Shown here piece after piece: positions 44,089 to 53,500 of a stretch of 64,000 nucleotides of DNA. The notes beneath the pieces are model-generated. The model saw only the letters and a list, made by a program, of their open reading frames with translations. It was not told the origin of the DNA and ran no database searches. How positions within the stretch are numbered: the stretch's first letter is position 1; each line of letters opens with the position of its first letter. This DNA comes from Nepenthes gracilis (Eukaryota; Streptophyta; Magnoliopsida; Caryophyllales; Nepenthaceae): contig BSYO01000022.1 in assembly GCA_033239525.1 (NCBI GenBank), forward strand, positions 10,364,923 through 10,428,922, given 5' to 3'. The translations under genes and the position numbers were made by a program.

Positions 44089-45118
44089 TGATAGGTACAC
44101 TAATAATGGGCTGGCCCAAAGAAAGGTTAACGAAAGGCGGTCAACATTTTTGCAATGAGATTTATTGACTGCTTTAGCGGCAACTTAATGATTCTAACTT
44201 AATGTTGACCAATTTTGAACCTTTAGGCTTTCTTATAGTGATGGGCCTATTCCATTCTCGGCCCGCACCCCATTAGTTGATCGCGGCTATTCTCCCTTCG
44301 TTCTCCAAAAGGCGGCTAACACGCCGACGGTCAACTCGGCGTTGACCGTTACATTTGGCCCAAATGACGCCTCTCTACAAAGGGCCCACCACTTATCGGG
44401 GCCAACCACGATCCTCCAAGGATATTCCACGATCTCAATTTACATCGAAACGATATTGACAAGATTGGCGCCCTCAAATAAGGAAGGCGCCCAATCTTCC
44501 CGATTCCTTGCCCGCCAAGGTAACCCAACCGCCATGTACCGAAAAGGAAGGACGTTAGTTTGGAAAAGCCTGTTGGCCTCCTCGGCATGAAAGGATCACG
44601 CCCACCTTGGCAACCGCATCTCGCTCCGGAAAGCTTGCCGACAAGATTGAGACAGAAGGATCACGCCTTCCAAAGAAGGATGATCACTCTCCCGCCGTAA
44701 AATAAACCCTAGAATCCTCATTCTAGGTAGGTCTCGCATTCACTCACACGAGAAAACCCTAAGTGCTCGAAAACAAGCTCTCGACTCCGTGATTTCGACA
44801 CGATCAAACACCAAGGCAACGAACGAGTCTCTACACTGCTTCTTACCTTCCCACCATCCGAGATACGAAAAAGACCCCGTCTCTCGACATCCGGAACAAA
44901 ACACTCTCTTCCCCTCTCCCATTGCTCTCACGCATTTTTAGTTTCTTCCTTTGAAGACTATTTTACCGACTTTTAGAGTGTTCTCATGGGATTATATCCC
45001 ATTGTTAACCGCCCGACCTCTTGTTACATTTAGTGGTGTGCGGGATTCGTGCTCGGTGAACTGGGCAGGTTCGATCCATCCAAGAAATCAACTCTATTTC
45101 GGATCCAAGTACGCATCA
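44089..45118 (+). repeat. 3' LTR of element 2
   Basis: 1030 bp, TGATAGGTACACT ... AAGTACGCATCA. It is homologous throughout to 35002-36104 but shorter and strongly diverged. Many differences fall where the 5' LTR has CAG or CTG and this copy has a CG-containing form (see findings). Confidence 0.92.
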
Positions 45119-45119
45119 A

Positions 45120-45123
<4 letters not shown>
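45119..45123. repeat. Target site duplication, right (ATATT)
   Basis: Identical to 34997-35001. It merges into the (ATT)n tract that follows. Confidence 0.88.
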
Positions 45124-45218
<95 letters not shown>

Positions 45219-45270
45219 GTTGTACTATTATTATTATTATTATGTTGTACTATTATTATTATTATTATTC
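45120..45270. repeat. (ATT)n microsatellite
   Basis: About 32 uninterrupted ATT/TTA units followed by two shorter runs broken by GTTGTACT. It starts directly at the right edge of element 2 and gives the long poly-Leu and poly-Ile frames, which are artefacts. Confidence 0.95.
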
Positions 45271-45445
45271 CCACCTTATTCATCATATTATTCTAAAAAC
45301 CAAACAAATAAATACTAATTTTCACCTTATTCTATTCCAACAACCAAATATGGAAATAATAATTCCAACTCTATTCACATCCTATTCTATTACCTAAGAA
45401 TAAGTATTCTATTCCCACCTTATTCCATTTTAACAACCAAACGTA

Positions 45446-46637
45446 CCGTACGGATTGTTGATGATAGTCATTCAAATGAAGTGGAATCCTAATTTTTTTT
45501 ATTCAATGACAGCGCCTTTTTTTTTTTTTTTTTTTTTTAGTAGCTCTACCTCAATCTCTACATCATCTTTTTTTTCTATTTTTTTAACTTAAATAAGCCT
45601 GCCATCAATTGCTTGAATAGGAGGTGCATTAGGAAGATGAGGTTTCTAGTGGTTATTATTATGTCCAAGCCAAGGAATACAAGGCAAAACCATCATCACC
45701 ACAAAGGGTGGGGGACTAGAGGAATTAAGGCTTTTTTTTTTTTACCTCAACTCAGTTATGGTCAAATGACTGAAGATACCTTTGCTTATCATTGCCCCTA
45801 GCAATCAAATGAGTGCTTCTTTCACCTAAAACCTCCAATGACCGGCCATAGATATGACTTGGACTCCACGAACCGATTTTGCATTGTCTAATCCAGGTCA
45901 CTTGAGCCTTGTCAATATCAAGTGAGTTTTTTTCATAAATAATACAGGTCACATCCCAAAATTAGAACAAATAGAAATGCAGGATTTAGGGCATGGAAAA
46001 TTACATAAAAGATAAGCAAACATAAGCACTAAAACAGCCTTGTCAAAAAGATGTGATATAGAGGTTTAAGATAGTGACAACTATGAATGAAAATATCAGT
46101 ATGAATATTAGTATTGATAACAGTCATATCAGTATTAGATAAAATAATATTTAATATATTGGACGGAAAAAAATTTAAGAATCATAAATTATCAAGGCCG
46201 TATCAATTGATATTTTGAATAATGATATCTGGAGGCCTCGATAACGATACATATTGTATCAGCCGATATTTCCATCAACAGTAACAACTCTTTAGGTATT
46301 GTTCGGAACTCGTTCATCATTTCTATCACTACAGCACTAGGGCTACTTGTTTCCTCACATAAATCTTAAGTATGAGCTAAAATCAGAATTAAGATATAAG
46401 GCTTCAAATGAAAATCACAACAGACCTTTCTCCTTAGAACTTCTGACAGTATTTAAGACCAAAAGTTAAAGGTAGTTCCAGCAACACCTCATCATGATTG
46501 TTGAAGCAATGTTTAAGGTTTAGCATTGAGAATCTAGAACAATCTAGAACAGGAAGTTGGAAAATGCAACATTTAGACAAGGCTAAGCATCAACATAACT
46601 AGCAATTACTGACTTTAAAATAGAAATAAAAACTTAC
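45446..46637. other. Intron-like non-coding sequence
   Basis: It has a poly-T tract (45518-45539), GATATCGG-type repeat words at 46080-46290, and a minus-strand frame at 45752-45952 (WIRQCKIGSWSPSHIYGRSL) that reads like coding sequence but matches nothing I know. That frame ends at a possible donor (TTTTAG|GTGAAAG, near 45829). Confidence 0.4.
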
Positions 46638-46728
46638 TTGGATCTTCTTCCTCCCTCCTTTGTCTCCCATGACTTGCTTATCTTGGCATATAAAATGAGA
46701 CTCGGGCAGATTTTTTAAGTCTGCATCA
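46638..46728 (-). CDS. Candidate exon, unidentified minus-strand gene
   Basis: A 91-bp segment bounded on the minus strand by an acceptor (ATATGTTGTAG) and a perfect donor (CAA|GTAAGT). One frame is open throughout: DADLKNLPESHFICQDKQVM then GDKGGRKKIQ. The other two frames have stops. It is a plausible internal exon, but no partner joins it in frame with certainty. Confidence 0.35.
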
Positions 46729-46763
46729 CTACAACATATCCAAAAGGTTAATTAATATATGAG

Positions 46764-47100
46764 ACACTACAACAATTTTAATATTTAGTGACAAAATAAT
46801 TTATCACTATTAATCATAAACTTGTCACTAAAAACTTTAATGACAAAATATTATTTCGTTACTAATTCATCACTAAAGGTCCATCACTAAACCTTTAGTG
46901 ACGAATTTTAATTTTGTCACTAAAAGATTTCTTTAGTGACAAAAAGTAAATTGTCACTAAATAATATTATTTAGTAACAATATAATTTTATCACAAAAAT
47001 ACATTTTAATTTGTCACTAAATAATATATTTAATGACAAATAATTGTCACAAAAAGTAAATAATTTTACCTCTAAATTATATACTTTCAATGGACAATTT
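46764..47100. mobile_element. CACTA-type terminal/subterminal fragment
   Basis: It begins CACTACAACAATTTTAATA, the CACTA terminus form common in dicots, and is followed by a dense set of TTTAGTGACAAA words and their complements (GTCACTAAA), at least ten, which is how CACTA subterminal regions look. The other terminus (TTGTAGTG) was not found downstream, so it is truncated. Confidence 0.55.
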
Positions 47101-47291
47101 TAACACAAATATTGAATTTATATTGAAAAAAAAAAACACAAATTGTCTTGCAATAATTAAAAAAAATTCTAATATATTCCCAAAAGGCCCTGAAGAATTT
47201 TCACATCAATCTTTTGGTTGATCAGTGAAGGATCAACTTTTGGTTCTGATTGGAATCAATGAAGAACCGATTTCACGTTCATCAGCTAAAC

Positions 47292-47421
47292 CTGCTTTTG
47301 GCCTGTCATAACTAGCTTTTTGGCAAAGTCCTCGAAGAAATGTTTTTTCTTCTCTCCATTTCCACCCAAACTGGAAAGCTTGTCATGACTGCACATGAGG
47401 GAGCTTGTCTGCAAGTTCAAC
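47292..47421 (-). CDS. Candidate exon, unidentified minus-strand gene
   Basis: 130 bp between a good acceptor (TGGTCTGCCTTTCCAG) and a possible donor (AGCAG|GTTTAG). One frame is open over its length: LNLQTSSLMCSHDKLSSLGG then NGEKKKHFFEDFAKKLVMTG. Another starts VELADKLPHVQS and stops, and that one joins in phase with the candidate exon at 49129. Which is right cannot be settled here. Confidence 0.3.
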
Positions 47422-47598
47422 CTGGAAAGGCAGACCATAGTGCATAATAATTATGACCCAAAAAATCCATTCATTTAGCATTATAAATAAATTGTATAAG
47501 AGATAATATTAGCATCATAATAGTATTTTTTACAATTTAATAAAATGTATTATTATAAGTGGGTCAAATACTAACAAATATAAGTTCCGCCAGTTCCA

Positions 47599-47824
47599 TT
47601 GACATTATTGTCTGAAAGAGTAATAAGTGTGCATCTTGATGGCATCTTGCGGGTTAAACAACTTCTTCATGAGGGAATGGATGTGCATGTGGCTGCTTGG
47701 GGTCCCAAGTCACAGGGGGTGACCCCTCTACACCTTGCTGCTGAAGGAGGGCATCTCAAAGTTATGGATGTATTGCTCCAGTGCGGTGCTGATATTGATA
47801 CCAGGACAAAAGGTGCATGTGGTT
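47599..47824 (+). pseudogene. PIA1/PIA2-like ankyrin-repeat protein, exon
   Basis: Residues from GILRVKQLLHEGMDVHVAAW through GPKSQGVTPLHLAAEGGHLK, VMDVLLQCGADIDTRTKGAC form one full ankyrin repeat and part of another. The reading closely follows the small plant phytochrome-interacting ankyrin proteins (PIA1/PIA2: A-W-G-P-K-S-x-G-M-T-P-L-H-L-A-A-E-G-G-H). It ends at a consensus donor (GTGGTT|GTAAGT, 47825). The N-terminal half of the first repeat and any earlier exon are not seen, and the residues before about 47630 do not fit the family. The nearest relatives by recall act in light signalling; the role here is unknown. Confidence 0.7.
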
Positions 47825-48075
47825 GTAAGTACCTTTTCTTCCCCACCCATTTTCTTTCCCTCTGAAAAAGTGCAGGCATGGAAAGAATGAGATATTGTGT
47901 CCCGATACTGATTATATTTTGACCAATTTGGCCTTGAAACTTTTATTTTCATTCAAAATTTTCCATCAGAGAGCATGATGCACAATGGACAAAGGAGGCT
48001 AAAGAAAGAAGGGGGGAGGTAGGTACTACTTATTGATGAAAAAGAATAATATTGGTGTTCAAAACTGCAACTCAG

Positions 48076-48349
48076 GGACAACGCGCTTCACATTGCAGCA
48101 AAGGAAAGGAACAAGGAAGTTATGAAATATTTGATAAAGAATTGGGCATTCCTGCCACCTGAGACAGATGATAGCCGATTCAATCCCCCACTCCATTACT
48201 GTTCTGGTCTTGAATGGGCTTATGAGGAGCTCAAGCCCCTACAGCAGCAGCAAGATAATTCGCCTGCTAATGAGGCATCTTGCAGCTCGAAAGCTAACAA
48301 CCTAAAAGTGGGCTTTTGGCAATGCAATGCCTGGAGCATGTGTTACTAG
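48076..48349 (+). pseudogene. PIA1/PIA2-like ankyrin-repeat protein, last exon
   Basis: An acceptor (CAACTCAG, 48074-48075) precedes an exon that continues the ankyrin protein: ALHIAAKERNKEVMKYLIKN, WAFLPPETDDSRFNPPLHYC and SGLEWAYEELKPLQQQQDNS, ending at TAG 48349. The family has G-W-T-P-L-H-A-A-A-K-E-R at the exon join. Here the splice gives Gly-Trp-Thr, but then one base is missing relative to the A-L-H-I-A-A-K frame, so the spliced message shifts frame. This suggests a pseudogene, or a single-base sequence error. The extended C-terminus (KVGFWQCNAWSMCY) is unlike the family. Confidence 0.7.
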
Positions 48350-49128
48350 GTGCATTTGATTCTCGTTTGTGTGGAGAAAAACTACCTTAATATCTCATTA
48401 TTACGTGTGTCTTCAGTATGCTGATAAGATGACTGTTTGCATTCTACTTTGTACTCAATATGTTTTATTGGTGAATGCCTGCCTTAAGTATGATATCAAT
48501 GACTGGTTACGATTGTGGGACACAAAGAGGGAGGGACATGCTCCATTAGTTTAGTGCTATGAAAGTTGCCGTCTATATTTTATAGATGCTAACTGTGGAG
48601 CGCAGTACAGGCACAATTCTTGTGTTAATGCCATTGGAACAATATTCTAGAGAATAGCATTTCCCCTTGACCCTCCCGCCTTTTCAACACTATATGAGAA
48701 TCTATTTCCTTCATTTTAATACACACGCGTGCGTGCGCTATACATCTTATATGATTGGGATTTGGCACCTTTTTTGTTTTTGGAATTATTCAATGAATTT
48801 TAGCTATAGGATTTTGCTAATTTTTTCAACAATATCTAACAACTGGTTCTCATTTAATAAATAGTGGTTTGCAGTTGCCCATCCCCACTAGCATAAATGG
48901 TCCAATGGGCTATATTACATTAAGGAGATTTTCTACAAGTTCTTTTTATTTGTTAGTTTATGTGCATCAAAATGAACTCCATACTACATCAAAATGGGCT
49001 ATATAACATTTATTTGTTAGTTTCTTCATTTAATAAATAGTGCATCTTGAGTATACTTTAGGGAACAAAAAACAAGCAATAACATCAAAGTAGTTTATGT
49101 ACATAGAAAAGGATAAGATATGGCATAC
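48350..49128. other. Non-coding sequence downstream of the ankyrin remnant
   Basis: It probably includes the 3' UTR. Short frames (48369-48554, 48667-48864) have no recognisable content. Confidence 0.4.
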
Positions 49129-49176
49129 CCCAACATTGTTGTGTTCCCAGAGCTTGTGAACTCCATAGTCCATCAT
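49129..49176 (-). CDS. Candidate small exon, unidentified minus-strand gene
   Basis: 48 bp flanked on the minus strand by a strong acceptor (TTTCTTTTTGGGGCCATAG) and donor (GGG|GTATGCC). Open readings are MMDYGVHKLWEHNNVG and, in another phase, DDGLWSSQALGTQQCW; the latter follows on in phase from the candidate exon at 50002-50101. Unrecognised. Confidence 0.3.
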
Positions 49177-50001
49177 CTATGGCCCCAAAAAGAAACAAAA
49201 TCAAAATACTGACAAAACTCATAAACTCATCAGCTCTATGCATAATCCTCGTTGATTAAATCATTGATCTATGATTGTTTCTACGGTAATCATTAAGAAT
49301 ATTACATGGAAATGAAATCATAGAATTCACATGGAATTCAGTAGCATTCATTCAAAACAGATGAACTATGGCAAAATTCACTAAATCTTTCTTTTCTGCT
49401 CTCCACTTCATCATTTCTCTTCCTTTATAGTATCTTTTGAGTTAAACGTATGGCGTAAAAAAGATGTCCCATCTATGGTTAACACAACCCCTTGACCAAA
49501 CTCGACCAAACTACAAATCCTATAGACTTCATTTCAGCAGTTATATAACTCAAATTACATAATACAAAACAAGCTATATACGGATAAAATTAGAAAAAAT
49601 TATTAACATTAGTTATTTCGTTCACTAAGAAATGTTAGTGCAATATCCATCTGGATGTTCAATGTTAATGCCCATTTTTCATTTGTTGTCTCATTCATCT
49701 TAGAAACCAAACTGAGAAATGATAGTAAAAGGTCCTATATCATCGATTTACAATTTAAAGTTTACAACCTAAACTTGAACTTGCATGCATGCCTCCTTTG
49801 AATGTTGAGATCATTTGATCTGATCTTTTATTTTTGTAGATGTTTTTCTGATATGGACAATGAGTTATTTAATTCTAAATATTTCAATATAATCTAATCA
49901 TATTCAGGAATAAACTAAACAAATAGGAGAAATAATATTTTTACAAATAACCTCCATTTGTTTTAACACACAATCAGTCAAGGAAAAGAAAGCCAACTGA
50001 C

Positions 50002-50101
50002 CCTTTAAGGCTTTAGATTGGCTCTTAGTTCCGCTAGCAGGCCTACTAGATTGATCACGAGTTCGCTTCCTATTCTTGTCAAACGGCTTTACAACTTCCA
50101 C
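50002..50101 (-). CDS. Candidate exon, unidentified minus-strand gene
   Basis: 100 bp on the minus strand with a donor (AAAGG|GTCAGT) and a weak acceptor (ACTTGTTGAAG). Only one frame is open: VEVVKPFDKNRKRTRDQSSR then PASGTKSQSKALK, a basic, Ser-rich stretch. It looks like a nuclear-protein linker, but no family is recognised. Confidence 0.35.
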
Positions 50102-50109
50102 CTTCAACA

Positions 50110-51410
50110 AGTAACATGTAAAATGCACAGTTATTATTCATTATTCATTTGGTTATTCATTAAAAGATCTAGACAATTGTGATAAGAAAATTACCTAAAG
50201 CCTAAATGATGAGCCACCATCTTCTTTTTGGACACTTTTATCATTCATTTGATTAATTGTATTTTCAAGGTATTACAAACAATTACTTGTGTTATGCTGA
50301 AACATAACTGAAATCCAAAGTCTTATATAGAAGTGGCAATTGATGAATAGCTCATCAACTCTCTTGCAGTACACAGAGAACTCAATGCATAGCAAACATC
50401 AATGGAGGCACAAAGTCCTGGCCCTTAGTTGATTTGCTAATTTCAGATCATCTTAGTAACCAAAACAAATTCCTTACCTACTTCTACGAGGATTAAGCTG
50501 AATTATGAAATAATTCAAATCAGTGCCCATACTCATTCTTCATCCTAGAAAGATAATATAACAGTACCCATACTCATTAGCATATTTCATCTAAAGTTTA
50601 CAGAGGATTTCTGCATAACAACAAAGCAGAATTATAAAATAACAATAAATGCAATTTAAATACTGTACCAGTTCAGAAAGTGTCAGAACTTACTGTTTAA
50701 TGACAATCGGATGATATAATAGTTTCCAGAATTCATAACACCAAAAGGCAACCATCAACAATGACTCATAGTTGACAGATTAAGTTAAATGGAGCACAAA
50801 CTGGATACATTCTTCACGAAAATCAAGCAATTGCTATTAAACAAACTAGTATCTATCTCTATTACTCAGCCATTGTCAACCCGTACACTCAAAGAATCTG
50901 AAATAACAACAACAATGGCACATTCACATTGTGTCACATCAACTAAACTCACCCATACATAAGCAAACAAAGCATCAAGCACAACAGTTAGCACATTTAC
51001 CAGCTTAATTTGTACAATAAGGTAGCATCAGGGACTTTAATCAATCTTGGCAAAGAACAAACAACATTGCAAATCCCTCTTTACTGAACCCAACGTTAGC
51101 AGCTTCAGTGATCAAAAGAGGAAATACAAATTTAATAGTACTCAGACACCAATTCCATCACTTATTTTTCTTCCCCTTCGTAGCCAATCTATTTGAAATT
51201 GACTATTGAAAATGAAACAAGCATCATTCTCCATCTTCAAATGTTAAATGAAGCACAAATCCAATGAAGAATGTAAAAATAAATCTTATTTTATAAATTG
51301 AGATTCAAAAAATAGTATGGATGTAAAAATTTTAAGCAACAAATCGTTAAGTTTTAACAATAATAAGGTAGATTTACAATTGGTTTCAAGGAATCGAAGA
51401 AACTATTTAC
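50110..51410. other. Intron-like non-coding sequence
   Basis: AT-rich, no ORF or repeat terminus recognised. Confidence 0.4.
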
Positions 51411-51570
51411 CTGATCAGCGACGATGAACAGAGATGACAACTCCAAACAGTGACGATGGACAACGGCAACACGAAATAACGGCCACAGCAGCAATAATTC
51501 TCTCTCTCTCAAGCGACAGCAACAGCTACGGTAACAATAACAACAATGACAACGGCACCGCTCAGCAAAA
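51411..51570 (-). other. Candidate 5' untranslated exon, minus strand
   Basis: A GC-richer block with GTTGTTATTGTTACC, GCTGTTGCTGTCGC and GAGAGAGAGAG words on the minus strand. It ends at a consensus donor (GATCAG|GTAAAT, 51409-51410). This composition is typical of plant 5' UTR exons. It may be the first exon of the minus-strand gene whose candidate exons lie at 50.1-46.6 kb. Confidence 0.3.
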
Positions 51571-52117
51571 TGAATTCCCCAGAGTTAAGCAATAAGAATA
51601 AATCAAGCACGTTTAGACTTAACTTTAATAGATTTACCTAGCAGATCTTATGATTCTGTATGCATTCTGCGAAATATATCTTGAATTTCACACTCCATTT
51701 CTTGTCAGCATTGACACATGAACTTGTCATCATTGATGAGAAGGGACTGAAATTAGTTACCAAAACAAGAGAAGGGAACTGGAATAGATGGAGCACACAC
51801 TAAACAAACTGGAATTCAACACTCCATTGCTGTAATTTTGTGGGGGGTGCCTGATGATCTTGACGCCCATATGAATCCAATTGACACCACAACAGAGGCT
51901 GGAAAAGCAATGGTGGGACACAGAATCTTGGCTTCCGAGCTTGGACCATGCATCGTTGAGTCCACTGAACAGCAATTCTACTCAAACTGATCCCGTAATA
52001 AAATGAAATGGTTACAGCCAAGAGCCAGGGATAGAGGGGAGAGAAAAAGGTTATTTAACGTATAAGTTGAAAAGTTGGGTACCTCATACAATTTTAAAAG
52101 TTTGGCCATTTAAACAT

Positions 52118-52510
52118 TAAAACAATTGTAAAAATCAAGAATAGTGTCTCCATTTGGTGAAACCAATGAGAAAAAACACACTGGTCGCTAAAGGTAATAA
52201 CAGCATATATAGTAAATAAAAATGTGTTCCGAGTGGTGAAGAACACTCTAGAAAAAGAGAAAGAGAGACTAGGAAAATGGGTAGCAAAGAATGATCCCGA
52301 ACAAAAGCACTGTGAAGCCTGCCCTGCAATCCCTCTTTCTAATGACATCAAACAATAAAACTGCTGTCAAATTTAACTGAACAGAAGAATAAAGGGGAAA
52401 TTCTCCAGAGAAATTAGCGAATAAAAACAAATAAACAACGTTTAAACTTGCTTCAATAGTTAAGAAATAACAACAAATCAAGCATGTTTAGACTTAACTT
52501 GGAGATCATA
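52118..52510. repeat. Local dispersed repeat, copy 1 of 3
   Basis: It shares with 57270-57560 and 57740-58080 the ordered phrases AATCAAGA(A/G)T, GGTAA(T/G)AACA, GAGTGGTGAAGAACA, GAAAATGGGTAGCAAA, CTTCCTCC/CCCTC, and GGGGAAA. The three copies have the same orientation. No coding content. Confidence 0.65.
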
Positions 52511-52784
52511 TTCAAAGAGAAAGAGATCAAAGATAGTTGTACGGAACAGATACTAAGGCTCCTGGTCTTCTTTGAGGCAAAAAGGTTGCTGGAATTATTA
52601 ATGAGAACTGAAATTAATTGTGCTTTTGGCCCTGGTGGTGGTGGGTGATGTTCTTGAAGACCATATTTCTTCAAGAAAATTCATAAGCTATGGGCTTGGA
52701 AGATTAATACCATGCAGCTAAACCTCCTATTTCTTAAGGTTATTTGTTCTTAGACTCTGTTGCAAACAAAAGGAATGAAATAGC

Positions 52785-53500
52785 CCAAGCTTACTCTTCA
52801 ATGTGAAATGAAGCTCGAGTCTATTCATGACATAATGTAAGGGAATCTAACTATTTCCAGCCCTCAACAAACTTAAACAATCTGGCTATCTATGCCACAA
52901 GTACAAACACAAGTATTCTGATGATGCCAGGAGAATAGGAAGTTAAAATGAATGATTATGTAATTATCCAGGAGCACCAATAACGAATATCACTATAATA
53001 GAGACTGCATGTCAAGCAGCAAACCATTTCTGACTTTGAGACAAGCATGTGCTCTTCTAAAACAAAAAGAAAGCCAGAGAATGTAATAGTGCATAAAGTT
53101 CTTGAGGACTAATTTCCTTGGCTACTTTCTCATGCATTAGGAAGAATATGAACAATAGAGTCACTTTGGAGTTTAGAAAGATAAAGACTTAAATAAATTG
53201 AATCACTATGGAAAGCACAACAGTCCAAGGAGACATGCTAGAACTCCATGGCCATGACACTTAAGGGCTAGGTGGAGAGAGGAAGGGAGAATTAACTTAC
53301 ATTGTCAAGAAATACTGAAAATATGCAATTTGCCATTTCTTTTCATCTTTGTTCCCATCAGCTACAATTATATCCCTCCCGCCTTTTTAATTTCAGAGAT
53401 TAATATTTTGAGACTTTACCAGGTGCTAACTTTAGCTTGTTAAGCTATATAAATAAGCTGAAATGCAACTTTAAATGCTTCTAAATTCTATCCAAGGTAC
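52785..53500. repeat. Dispersed non-coding repeat, copy 2 of 2
   Basis: It aligns by eye with 16660-17200 (ACAAGTATTCTGAT, GAATATCACTATAATAGAG, CTTGGCTACT(T/C)TCT, AGATAAAGACTT). Non-coding. Confidence 0.6.

Larger units (their letters stand above)
35002..45118 (+). mobile_element. Tat-lineage Ty3/gypsy element with both LTRs (element 2)
   Basis: A 10,117-bp element with LTRs at 35002-36104 and 44089-45118, primer site at 36106, polypurine tract at 44077-44088, and a perfect target duplication ATATT at 34997-35001 and 45119-45123. Inside are gag, protease, an RT remnant, RNase H, integrase, a 36-bp minisatellite and an antisense ORF, the full Tat layout. The RT lacks its first two thirds and its YxDD box is altered, so it cannot move by itself. 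Frames are broken throughout. Confidence 0.93.
34907..45445. mobile_element. MITE split by the Tat element
   Basis: The left end TACATTTGGTTGGAGGAATA (34907) and the reverse complement of the right end, TACGTTTGGTTGTTAAAATG, are inverted repeats that go on to share GGGAATAG. Removing the retrotransposon (35002-45123) leaves an element of about 420 bp rich in GGAATAG/CTATTCC words, as in plant MITEs with TACGTTTGG ends. I could not identify a target duplication, so the superfamily is open. Confidence 0.5.

Noticed and set aside
44951..45397. Poly-Leu and poly-Ile 'membrane protein' frames of 148 and 89 codons
   Set aside because: Translation of the (ATT)n microsatellite.
52094..52674. Overlapping minus-strand hydrophobic frames
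   Set aside because: Non-coding local repeat; three frames are open at once and no motif is shared with copies 2 and 3.
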